Source: Wolfiporia cocos (lineage: Eukaryota; Basidiomycota; Agaricomycetes; Polyporales; Phaeolaceae). Taken from it: a DNA stretch of 64,000 bases. Location: positions 4,030,001-4,094,000 of the forward strand of contig JACCLO010000002.1 of assembly GCA_029448655.1 (NCBI GenBank), read 5' to 3'. Shown piece by piece: positions 11,809 to 22,298 of the stretch (its first letter is position 1; each line of letters opens with the position of its first letter). A program made the translations under genes and the position numbers. The notes under the pieces were generated by a model. It did no database searches and was not told the origin of the DNA. It saw only the letters and a list, made by a program, of their open reading frames with translations.

Positions 11809-13027
11809 TTACGCAGAATAGGGAGGAGGAGGAGGAGGAGGAGGAGGAAGAGGAGGGGTCCTACGACGGGGCGCACCAGATTCATCATTGCTCTGCGCTT
11901 GCAAGGACGACGTGAAGGCTGGGAAATCCAAAGAGGGGTGTTCCTCCACGTGTGACATACTCGCATGATTATCGATTTGCGCGCCGTTCATGGCATCTCT
12001 GGCCGGTATCAAGTCTAGCGGCGCCATGACGCCTTGAGCTTGAGCGCGGTCAGCTGTGGCTTCCCTGCATCTGGAACAGATCTGAGAGACATGGGTATTA
12101 GGTGGGTGTAGCTGATGGCATCCTGTTTTGTGGTGGTGCCTCTCAGACCCGTCCGTTGTGACAGTGGAGGGGGACGGCCTCATCACGGCGCTATTGATAC
12201 TGATCCACATGTATGGCTGAGCATGCAGTGTTAAGTCATGTCGGCGCCGGTGGCGACGATAAATGAACCCAGCAAGTGCCGATGCCAATAGGACAACGCC
12301 ACAAATCGAGACCGCGATTGCGATTGCGCGTGTTGGCTTGCTGGTATGATTAACATATGTTGTCGCTGTCGTTTCGTCTGTCTCCGTCCTAGCCGCGATC
12401 GAAGAACAGTGAACCAGGGAGCGGCACAGAAGGAGGTATGCTCACGTATATGTCATATAGTCAAGGAGAACCAGGGCGGCCTGGCCTCCTGGTTGGCCGC
12501 TCACGAGAGTGAACGTGTGGACGCCATGTGGGATAGACAAGTTCTTGTACACAAGGTGATTGTAGTCGATTTCAGTGGATCCTGTTGGGATCTGGCTGAA
12601 ATTGCCGGTCTCCTCCCCGTCGATCAGGAAGCGTAGGTCCATATAACTATTCGGGTATGATGTAGTGTGAAAAACGATGCAATACACATAAATGGCGGAT
12701 CCTGATATTCCCGCTTGTTCATCAAAAAAATCGCGAACAATACTGCACGATCGTACCATTGAATGACACAGACGCATTCGGGGGTGCAGTGTCCAAAGAC
12801 GGAAAGAAGGTGGTGTCATGCCAGGATTTATCATACGTGTAGGCAGGATCCGGGTGCGCCTCGCAATTCGTGCAGTTCTGACCAAGACTCCAGTTGCCAG
12901 CGGGCGCATATGTGAATTGAACACCAGTATCAGGGTCTCCGTAGGTGTCATCAATGGTAACATTCCTCAATGCAGCAAGGACGGGACGAAGGAAAGAAAA
13001 ACAGATCACGGGCACCAGAAACAGCAT
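11809..13027 (-). CDS. single-pass membrane protein ending in a polyproline run, paralogue 3 of 3
   Basis: Exons 12757-13027, 12446-12701 and 11809-12388 sum to 1107 nt (368 aa). The signal peptide is MLFLVPVICFSFLRPVLA. The ectodomain has NVTIDDT, CTNC, SWHDTTFFP, NASVSFNG, YVYCIVFH, RFLIDGEETGNF and LLDYMTYT, matching the genes at 2435 and 4634 position by position, including both intron phases. The transmembrane span is IAIAVSICGVVLLASALAGFI, then YRRHRRRH. The tail of about 165 residues ends in nine consecutive prolines before YSA. They are encoded by the GGA-rich tract at 11821-11852 on the plus strand. This copy is separated from the other two by the ATPase gene. Function is unknown. 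Confidence 0.83.
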
Positions 13028-14615
13028 GGTTGGAAGAGGGAGTGTGCAGCTTGGGAAACCATGCTGTTATTTAAAGGGCACCTAGCTCGCAGGGACGGGA
13101 ACTTGCTGGACGACAGGACTTCAATCTTGGCTACCAGCAATCGGTCTATAAATTCACGACTTGATCAACAGATTGTTGGCCATAACTGTGATTGCTGGGT
13201 AACCAACAACAATACAATCAGAGTTACAGCGCTATCAAAAATTGGTCTCGTACCAAACCTGTACGATGAGTCGCGCCCCACCGCTGCAGTCTCAGATATG
13301 GCTCGTGCAGCAAAGCCATTCTGGATGAAATTGCATGGCGCATTTTTCTGGGCCACGTCAACAAAAAGGACATCTTCCGTACGCCGTGCGGGTCGTGCGG
13401 CCTGGCAGGTAGCGCTCAGCAGCTATCGCTGCCTGTCAGTAGAGAAATTTCAAAGTCATGGCCGTTGGAAGGGAATCAGAATGCTCTGTTGACTATGGCC
13501 ACTGAAAAGACAAAATATGGGCGGCTTCCGAAGCCATGAATCTTGCGTGCGGCGATTTTGAGCACAAATTAGGTGAGTTCCACTCTTCGTTGATACAGTC
13601 CAGACAACACGCAGTGTCAGTTTCAATATGAGAGGTGGCTGTTAGTCGGGGCACCATCTATCACGATCACATCAGCTTCGCGACGCTGTCAAATATGCGA
13701 TGCAGAAGGAAAATGCGGAGATGCAGGGAGTACGTTAATAACATGTGCGTGAGAGACTGAGTGGGAAGGTAGGCAAACGCAACGAATCGTGCGTACGAGT
13801 GACCGCCTACTCGCGCGTACGTCACGGTGTACTTGTTCGGCTCCTTTTGGCCGTCGCCTCGCCAATACTCAGATCTGAGATCTGAGGAGCCAAGCGCAAG
13901 GGGAAGATGAATTACCACCATGTTACATGGGAACGAAGTCACTTAAGCCGACAGAATGAGTGAAAGAACATAAAATGAAGCCACTAATCGAAAATGACGT
14001 AGTAATATTGCCAGATCAGGTAGAAGTATTACCATAGAGGGACTAAATCGGATAGGAGCTGCGTCATCGGCGTAGGCATGTCCGCTAGCGCAATGGCTTG
14101 AACGCAATTGGCGGATCGCAAACCGCGCCCTATTACATAATTGCCACAGTGTCGAAGCTAATCTTCACCTGTCCAAGGCAGACTCCGATAGCCACTGTGT
14201 CTAGGACCCTTTGCATGGCTATTATCACACACAAATTAGGCCAGATGAATTTTTGAAATTTTCAGAAGCCTCCACACATACGCACGACGCTAGACATTTG
14301 CTCTTGGAAGATGGGACGCGTGCAACGTATGAAGTATGATAAGTATATCGCGCGAGGGAAACGTCGCGCTCGTGAACTGTAATATTATAAGATCTCCCTA
14401 TTCCTCTCGTATAGCCAGTCTCCAAGCCCGACGCGTGACATCATCGGGCAAGGATTACACCCTCCTCCCCGGCCCTACGTCATGCCCGCCACCAGCACCA
14501 GCTACTTTAAGGCGCATACACTCGCAGCTACAGAACCACACTTTCTTCGAATTTTTGATCACGTATTCATATAACGACCACTCTCACATCCACGCTCACC
14601 ACGACGACAATCATC
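13028..14615. other. 1.6-kb divergent intergenic region
   Basis: This lies between the membrane protein starting at 13027 (minus) and the small mitochondrial protein starting at 14616 (plus). Overlapping self-complementary AGATCTGAG motifs occur near 13868-13887. No coding signal is convincing. Confidence 0.45.
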
Positions 14616-15121
14616 ATGTCCATGCTTCGCACCGCTTTTGCCTCCACCGCCCCCGCCGTACGCGGCAGCACGCGCGCATTTCACGGCACCCCGGCTGCGG
14701 CCAAATCCGCAACTGAGACGGTGAAGGAGGTGGCCGACAAGGTACGTCGCTGCATGTAGTCTGCGCGGCAGAACGCTGACTGTTGGCTGTCGCACAGGTG
14801 AACAAGTCGGTAGGACGCGGCCTGGCATCAGCCATCGAGAAGGGCGAGGAAGCAACAGAGGCGTCCAAGGAGACATTGCGTAGGTGGTCGCGAGCAAGAT
14901 ATATGCGCACCATTGTGTTGACCAGTGCGCATATATAGGTCCGGCAGTTGACAAGGCCAAGGAGGTGACCTCGCACGCAAGCCAAAAGGCGAACAGAGTG
15001 AGTAGACCGCGACTGGCCATCGGCAATTCCGTGTCTGACGCTCCGCCACCAGACGTCTGCAGGTGTGCGCAAGGGCACGCAGGACTTCAAGCACGACGTT
15101 CAGAAGGAGGCACGGAAGTAA
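14616..15121 (+). CDS. small mitochondrial-type, Ala/Lys-rich helical protein
   Basis: Exons 14616-14741, 14798-14879, 14939-14997 and 15053-15121 sum to 336 nt (111 aa). The N-terminus MSMLRTAFASTAPAVRG with RAFHGTP is a good mitochondrial targeting sequence: it is basic and hydroxylated with no acidic residue. The rest is an amphipathic Lys/Ala/Glu/Thr-rich helix (TETVKEVADKVNKS, IEKGEEATEASKETL, VDKAKEVTSHASQKAN). The rough 11-residue spacing recalls LEA or apolipoprotein-like proteins. Each intron is about 55-60 nt with canonical borders. Function is not known; stress protection or membrane association is a guess from composition. It converges on ERG5 with 213 bp between stop codons. Confidence 0.75.
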
Positions 15122-15334
15122 GGCCACGCAGAAACTGCAGCCCAGTGTACTGTACCTTCATCACTGTAGCATAGTCACACCAATACGACTTGTTGTAATA
15201 TTGTGAACATGAGCGTGCTGCAGCTTCTATTACACAGTGCAAGGGTAGGGTAGTGGGTATTCCGCAGCAACCCTAATGACAAGATGGTTCTAATACTGAT
15301 GACCTAGTAAAATAATAGTTCGTGAGGTTCATGA

Positions 15335-17169
15335 TTACGCCGAACGACGCGGGGTGAGCTTCAGGATGCAGCCATCTTGAGGGAACAGTGTTGCAATAAT
15401 GCTGGAGGGGCGCCGTGGTCAGACAGAACAGGAGGAGTTGGAATATTTGTGACTTACGCGACTTTCTCGCTCTTTTCCGTACGAATGTGCTCCCAGTTCA
15501 TGAGGACAGCGGCATCCGCAAGCACGATTGCGATGTTCATCATAGCGTATTCCAGACCAATGCACTTGTGCGGACCCGCGCCAAACACGAGGTAGTTGCG
15601 TGGGTTCTGGTTCGCGCTGCTCTCGGGGTCAAGCCAGCGCTCAGGCTTGAATGCCGAAGGCTCAGGGAAGATCTCTGGATCGTGCAGCGACGGGTAGATC
15701 GAAGGGATAACCATACTGCCACTGGGGATAGTGTAGTCGTCCGAGATGGGGAACGCCTTGGTCGCTTTGTACGGGACCATGGTGACGGGTGGCTTCAGGC
15801 GCAGAGTCTCCTTGACCATTGCACGGAGGTACGGCATTTCGTCCAGCATATCGAGCGTGACCGGCTTCTCGTAGTCACCTGCACGTACGCGCTCCTGCTC
15901 CTCGCGCACCTTCGCGAGCACCTCGGGGTTGTCTGCAAGGTGCTGGAAGCCGTAGATCAGCCCGCTGCTCATCGCGTCCTGGCTCGCGAACAGGAACGAG
16001 AGTATAACCATTGCCATCTCGGTGTCGCTGAATTCGCGGCGGCCCTTGTAGGTCGGGTCCGCGAGGTCCTTGACCCACTGCTCAAGCATGCACTCGGGCT
16101 CGCCGCCGGCCGCAATCGCCTTCTTGCTCTCCGCGGCAGCGTGCTCGAGCCAGCGCATCGCAGCCTTGCGCGCCTGGATTGCGCGGTACACCTTCGTGCC
16201 TGGGAGCGCAAGCGGGAAGTTGACGAGCTCGAGCGCGACGGTGATGTCCCAGTACTTCTCTGCGATCTCGCGCGCGGCATGGTCGGGGATGTGCCGGCCG
16301 CAGAACACGCGCAGGGACGTGTCCATGTTGAGGTCGCGTGCGGGCATCATGATCGGCTTGGGCGTCGGGTCTGCCGCTGCGTTGGCGAGCCACTGCGCGA
16401 GGCGCTCGCGCGCGATCGCATCCTGGATGCCCACGTACACGCTGTTTATAGTAAGTGTGGAGAAGAAGATGGCAGTTAGTCGGTGGCTCCCTGCCGAACT
16501 TCGCAGTGACGTACCCGAGGGCCTTGCGAGTAAACAAGGAATTTAGTCCCCGGCGGTACTCAACATGTGCCTTTCCGGTAAGAAAGACCCTATAGGACAA
16601 CGGAGGCACGAGATTCAGCGGTCATGCGGAAGTGTGGAAGTGTATTGTCGATCGAGACCCGCACCAGTTATCGGGACGAAGAATCTGCTTCCCGGAGTGC
16701 ACAAGGCAGGGCTCGGCATGGTTGGGAGAGTTGAGAATCTTGCGCGAGAACTCGTTCGTCGACGCCATCACGATGAAGCTGTAAACCGACGTGCATGAAT
16801 AGTGGAGTCTCAGCAACACTTGCGCGCGTGCAAAGCTGAAATGAAACATCACATATTAAACACGCTGATTGCACTTAAGGCCCCCGAGTTCCATTGCTTC
16901 ATGTACCCTTCCATAGTCGGCTTCATCGAATCTGCGAACTTGCCAATAATAGGTATCGTCCATTTGTCACCAGGAAGGTGGCGTTTCTTGTATCGGTAGA
17001 CGGATTGTTCGAGCGCCAGCAGAGTAAGGACTATAGCAAGCGTGGTGTAAAGCCAGCTGGCAGTCCCAGAGGCCGAGACGAAGGGCGAGCTGGGGACGTG
17101 GTGGGACGGCCCTGCCGTGTAGGACGGCATGGTCGCCTTCATAGAGTGGTCCTTCAGCACAGACGCCAT
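15335..17169 (-). CDS. ERG5: sterol C-22 desaturase, cytochrome P450 CYP61
   Basis: A microsomal P450 that introduces the C22-C23 double bond late in ergosterol synthesis. The ATG at 17169 starts MASVLKDHSMKATMPSY. One membrane anchor follows (SWLYTTLAIVLTLLALEQ), then PGDKWTIPIIGKFADSMKP, which is typical of CYP61. Family marks are the I-helix FLFASQDAMSSG, KETLRL (ExxR), PERW and the haem loop FGAGPHKCIG with its cysteine ligand. The large exon spans about 15454-16440. The last exon, 15335-15401, is short and encodes ILKLTPRRSA before the stop; its join gives IIATLFPQDG, as expected for the family end. All catalytic motifs are intact. The reading as ERG5 rather than ERG11 rests on the SQDAMSS I-helix and the N-terminal block. 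Confidence 0.93.
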
Positions 17170-17266
17170 GGTTGGCGGATAGGACGGTCGCGAAGGGGGT
17201 TGAGACAAGCGCAGAGTCTCCGGCTGCTTGTTAAGTTAGACAGACATTGCAGCCACGACGCTCCCT

Positions 17267-17271
17267 ATTGG
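17267..17271 (-). promoter_or_regulatory. CCAAT box upstream of ERG5
   Basis: ATTGG on the plus strand reads CCAAT in the ERG5 direction, about 98 bp upstream of its ATG. Its position suits the fungal CCAAT-binding complex. Occupancy is inferred. Confidence 0.4.
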
Positions 17272-17302
17272 CTGAATAAAAATCGGTCGATGTGAGTACG
17301 GT

Positions 17303-17308
17303 CACGTG
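17303..17308. promoter_or_regulatory. E-box CACGTG upstream of ERG5
   Basis: A palindromic CACGTG lies about 134 bp upstream of the ERG5 start, next to the CCAAT box. Fungal sterol regulators of the SREBP (bHLH) class can bind E-box-like sites, so sterol or oxygen control is a plausible inference. Confidence 0.35.
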
Positions 17309-17351
17309 GTAGCCATCACGGACGCGAGCGCCGGCTCGTCAGGATACCCGC

Positions 17352-17387
17352 AACGATGTCCAGAGCACCAACGATGTCCAGAGCACC
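17352..17387. repeat. 18-bp perfect tandem duplication
   Basis: AACGATGTCCAGAGCACC is present twice head to tail (17352-17369 and 17370-17387) in the ERG5 upstream region. No function is evident. Confidence 0.7.
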
Positions 17388-19304
17388 ATGCTCAATGCCC
17401 AGCACGATCCAGACATATACCGCGACTCTTGTCTGGACTAGACTTTGCTTGCACCAGCCACGCTATCCGAGTCCAAGGCCATATTCAGGCGCCCGACTTG
17501 GCAAAACCTCGATCATGAATCAAAGAATTCGGCCTCGGGGACTATTGCGATCAGCAGTCCCCACGTTCAGCGGCGATGACGACGGAGCAGTTGCCACAGC
17601 ATTCACGCGCAGTGTAAGGGTCTCGCATCGACTACATTTCAGGGAGTGATTGGCACATTTTCAGCGAGGTACGTGTCAATAAATCGGCCGAGTATAGTGT
17701 AGGCTGGAGCTGCCTGATACGCACCTTCAGAGAAATCAGGGTCCCGCTCCGTGTTGCACACGCGCCACAAAGCGCAGCAGAGCTTCGCAGCGTCTATGTA
17801 AGCAACCTGTTGCTCGGACTTGAAGCATCTCGGCCTTCCGCCACAATACCCTGGAAGATGTGTCAATGGCGCGGTCGCCCTCGGCTAGAGGCACCGTAAG
17901 CTACGGATATTTATGCCCTGTTACTGAAACCGTCCGGATAGCAAGAAGCCAGCTGCTCGACAGAGGACTCGTGCGTGGGATAACTGAGCCTGTCATACAT
18001 GCTGTCAATGTCTTCTCACAGGCATGCCACAAATAACCTACCATCGAGGCCGAGTTGCCCGCACATTAAAGGTTAGGCCACAGAGAAGTCCTTCATGTTC
18101 AGCAATACGTGCAGTATGTGCCTGACTATCGAGGCACGAGATCGGCCGAGAATATCGACTTGAACTTGGTCGATGCAAAGTCGATGACGCGTCGTGACTT
18201 CTGCGGTGAACTCCGCGACAGTCAGTGTGTACAGTCAATCGGTAGAACCTACGAGGATGGCAATCTATCAGTCGCGTCGACTGCGGCTTGCTTCTATGTC
18301 TTGGTTGCCTCGCACAAGTTCCCAAGGCAGCAGCTACGACACTGATAGCGACAGAGGTACGTGAGTCAGGAGAACCGTCTGACGTCTGCTTCCGGCATTC
18401 CAGATGGGCTCTTGTAGCCGGTGGGCGTCGAATTTGACTGTGTCTACAACACTTGACAGGTAACTTTTACACCACTGTTTGACCGCCACACTCGCGAAAG
18501 CCATCCGTGACAGTGGTAGCACTGATGAGAAGCGCGGGCACATGGTACAGTGCTCAGCTTGTTGACTGCGAAGTCCGAGTGCTGTTTATCGTTAGGTGCA
18601 TGGGAGCATGCGGCGTATGCTCACATCTAATTGTTTCGTACGACATCCGCGGGTGCATTACAAGAAATGGCAGGCTCTGTGACTCATTTCGTGTAACATG
18701 GGATACTCGGAGACGTTAGCCAAACAACTCAAGCTTGGAGTTTGACAGGGGATGCGTATCAGACATGAACGGGGTGACTGTGGTGCGCGTGGGCGGTTGT
18801 GGCATAAATTCTCCCATGACGTAGAGGATTGCAGCTACTTCATACAGACTTGTATCCTTGACCCACTTGTATATGGGTTTTTTGCTCTTACTGTCATCTG
18901 TCTAATTGTCCTGTTGCCAAATCTCCGAGAGTGAGTTCAGCGTGTGGCGAGTCGTACCAACAAGCTGCGGCAAGTACTAAAGTGGTGTTGCGTTGCCGCT
19001 CTTCAATCGCAATCCAAGCAGGTTCCACACTCACAGTTGGCTACAAACATGAGCTGAGCGAGAGCAACATGAACAGAGTGCCGCAGTTCGGGCGGGCCAC
19101 TGCGCTATATGAGCGCTTGATGGAACGCACGTGACATTGCACCTACGAGCCAATCAAATGCGGGCCCAAAGATTTTTCGACGATGCCGTACGGAGACTTG
19201 CAGGTCCAATCTTACCGACGCAGGGCATCCGCGCCGCATACATCGTGAGTTCTCTTCTTTAAAGCGGTGGATCCACACAATACAACGACTGTTAGGCCTC
19301 GAAG
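17388..19304. other. 1.9-kb stretch without a supported gene, possible relic on minus strand
   Basis: Minus-strand frames at 17639-17866 and 18334-18543 have protein-like composition (for example YIDAAKLCCALWRVCNTERD). They lack a start, a domain and consistent splice joins. They may be remnants of a lost gene. The right end is the UTP5 promoter, with a CCAAT at 19150-19154. Confidence 0.35.
19150..19154 (+). promoter_or_regulatory. CCAAT box upstream of UTP5
   Basis: CCAAT lies in the coding direction, 151 bp upstream of the UTP5 start codon. Confidence 0.35.
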
Positions 19305-21812
19305 ATGTCGACGCCGTCAAAAGCCAAGAAGGCACACACAAAACCACCCCGCGGACGGCCTGCAGCGACCTCCAGCATTTCCCAACCCGCCGTAGCAGAC
19401 CACTCGTCGCTAACTTATCTATCCACATTCTCGCCACGGGGGGATCTCTTTGCCTTCTTGTCGCTTGCGGTCGACAAACACCGCCTACGCGTGTACGACA
19501 CTGTCACCCGGCAGTCCGTCGCCGAGCATGTAGTGGACAATGCCCGTGTCACCTCTCTCTGCTGGGCCCGCTTCGACCTTTCTGACTCGAAAAACGCTGG
19601 CGCAGATGACGGTGATGCATCACATCAGCCAAAGCGTCGTCGGAAGAAGCGGCATAGCATGGCCGCATCTGCCGCCAAAGCCTCTCCGACGTCCCAGCTG
19701 GTCGTCCTGGGTTTGTCGGACGGGACGGTGACACTGTTCTCTCCGAGCCACGGACGCATTGTCCGTACGCTCTCCAATGTGGCAAGCACAACCGCTATCA
19801 CTGCTGTCGCTACGGCCCAGGATTCAAACGAATCTCCCTACGTCTGGACGTCAAGTGCTGATGGGTGCATACGACTCTGGGACGCAGCTAAAAATGACCT
19901 CGTGAGCAGCTGGACTAGTGATGATAGACTATCGTATTCTTCGCTCGCTATTCGTCCCTCTACAAGCGAGGACAATCGTTCAGACGTTCTCGTTGCGCAT
20001 CATGCAATCCGCCTTCTGTCGGTGGCTACGGAATCCGCGGAGGCGCCCCTCTCGGAGAGAACAAAACCTCAGGAACTGGCGCATTTCACCGGACATGCAT
20101 CCCCTGTGCGGAGTCTGCAGTGGAGTGGCTCTTCCCGCTTCTTGTCGATTGCGGAGGCAGACCGCTTCGTCAACGTTTGGGATGTTCCGGAGACGCGGTC
20201 AGAGGGCAGGATCGTGGCGTCAATTCCGCTGGACTCAGATGCACGGAGCTTCGCGCTATCGTCTTCATCGTCTCTTCTGACGTTGTCCGCCTCGGGGAAG
20301 ATCTCCGTTTTCCCCTTCCCGTCAGACTTGAGCTCCCTTGCACCCTCTAATTCGAAACAGAAGATCCCCACTCTGACACCCAAGTCTATTATATCTGTTT
20401 CTTCAAAAGACACCTCACCCGCGAATGTGGTAGCGGCATCATTTATTCAAGGCGAGGATAGCCGGATTAGGGTGGCCAGACTCTCAAACGGTGTTCAGCC
20501 CGTCTTTGACGTCGTCGTATGTTGATGCATTTATGAGCGAGGAGTTTAGCTGATTATCTCGTTTAGGCATATCTCGACGACTCAGGAGACTATGTTCATG
20601 AGGTCACCATCACGGAGTCTGCGGCTGCGTTGGCAAAGGGAGCTGAGAACGTTACGGTAAGCCGCAATCCGGCCGCTCGTGTACCGGTATTCTCAGTCTC
20701 ACAGCAACACGCCTTCCTCAGGGTGCACCGACTAAACGGTACAGCGAGTCAGCGTCTCTGGCAGTGCGGTCAGGCGCCGAGCAGGGCCAGGACGCATCCA
20801 TGGACGACCTTGCAATGAAGGACGTTGACGGCGACCTTGACGTTGACCTCGCCGAGATGAGTCTCGGCCAGCGGCTCACTGCGCTCAATGGTGTGGAGCG
20901 GCCTGGGAGCTCCTCCGACGCGAGCGACGACGAGAACGCGCCTGCATCGCGGACGCGCGTGTCGTCCAAGCAGCATGCACGCGAGGGCACGATCGAGGCC
21001 GTACCCGCTGGCTCGCTGACGCGCACGCTCATCCAAGCGTTGCACTCGTCCGACGCGCGCTTGCTCGAGACGTGTCTCGCACACTCGGATCCGGCACTCA
21101 TCAACAACACGGTGCGCAGGCTCCCACCGCAACTCGCGGTGCCGCTCATCACAGCGTGTGTGGAGCGGCTTGGGCGGGGTGCGCGGGTGGGCAACATGAA
21201 GGGCGGTGGAGGCGGCGCGAGTTCGCAAAGAGGCACGGCTATGATCAACTGGGTCAGGGCTGTTCTTGCTGCGCACAGTGGGCATCTCATGACGGTGAGT
21301 GACTTCAAGTCTCACACCGATCCTGTCATTCATATTGCGTGGATCGCTCTTAGATGCCGGATTTGGTCGCACGCCTGTCTGGCTTGCACGCCACGCTTAC
21401 GACGCGGCTAGCATTGCAAGACAGCCTGCTCGCACTGAGCGGTCGGCTAGACATGGTCATCTCGCAGATTGAGATGCGTTCGTCGGCGGCGCCAGCGCCA
21501 TTACCCGTGCCGAAGGACAAGAGTAAGCAGCCACAGAAGCGGGAGGCGAGGCGGTATGTGGAAGGGGAAAGCGAGGATGAAGCCGAAGAGGGTATGGAAG
21601 TGGAAGTGGAGAGTGGGGATGAGGAGGGTAGCGTCGAGGATGTTGAGCTTGGCGGAGATGAAGAGGATGAGGAGAGTGATGCGGCGGAGGAGACTGAGGA
21701 GGAGGATGAAGACGACGACGAAGACGACGAGGATGGCCCCAAGATAAATGGATTCATTGACGATGAAGCAGAGGAGTATAGCGAGGACGACGAGGATGAG
21801 GAGAGCGAATAG
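19305..21812 (+). CDS. UTP5: U3 snoRNP/t-UTP subunit, WD40 plus Utp12 domain (WDR43 type)
   Basis: Nucleolar small-subunit processome protein needed for rDNA transcription and 18S pre-rRNA processing. Exons 19305-20516, 20567-20656, 20722-21294 and 21354-21812 sum to 2334 nt (777 aa). After a basic start (MSTPSKAKKAHTK) come WD40 repeats over roughly residues 25-400 (LTYLSTFSPRGDLFAFLS, VWTSSADGCIRLWDAAKND, GHASPVRSLQWSGSSRFLS). A Utp12-type helical domain follows (SLTRTLIQALHSSDARLLE, AMINWVRAVLAAHSGHLM, LHATLTTRLALQDSLLALSGRLDM in part). The last 100 residues are almost wholly Asp/Glu, as is usual for nucleolar proteins. Length and domain order match WDR43/Utp5. No break is seen. Confidence 0.9.
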
Positions 21813-22298
21813 TTTGCTTGCCACCACGCATCGTGTCGTTCTCGTCCAATGCATCCTCTTCGCGACCCACGAGTCATCTTATACTCGACCTGTGTGCTAA
21901 TTAGACTCCCGTGGGCTGCAATCTCCGCGCCTGGTCGAATGATTCGACAATTTTTGATTCGCGGGACTGGATTGGCTCGTTGATATCGGGACTTCCGATC
22001 GGGAAAGCCGCGCCACCGGTAGCTCGGCTACTGTGGTCGCTGCATCCGTTGACCACGACCTACAACCTGCGTTGACTTTGGTTGGCCTTGGGTGCAAAGG
22101 ACCTTACTTCCAGCTTGATCTCGAACCCGCATACTGCGGGAGCGCTATTTTTGTTCCGCAGATCCAGATCCTTACTCGGGAACGGGACGACGTCAAGTTA
22201 GCGAGACACACCACCTTGATTCCATTGTTGACTGACCGTGTTCGCAAACAATAGTCTCACCGCGCTCTGCAGGCGTGCAGTCTCTGGCGGCTTAGCAT
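21813..22298. other. intergenic region between UTP5 and the next plus-strand gene
   Basis: This holds the 3' flank of UTP5 and the promoter side of the gene at 22299. An ATTGG lies near 21970. No coding or RNA signal is convincing. Confidence 0.45.

Noticed and set aside
12818..13492. 224-codon plus-strand frame
   Set aside because: It overlaps exon 1 of paralogue 3 in antisense. It has no motif or splice support.
15415..16479. 354-codon plus-strand frame
   Set aside because: Exact antisense of the ERG5 main exon. Its repeated His/Arg/Leu composition is the complement of P450 codons.
20718..21877. Long minus-strand frames, one Ser-rich
   Set aside because: Antisense of the Utp12 region and acidic tail of UTP5. 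The serines arise from complemented Asp/Glu repeats.
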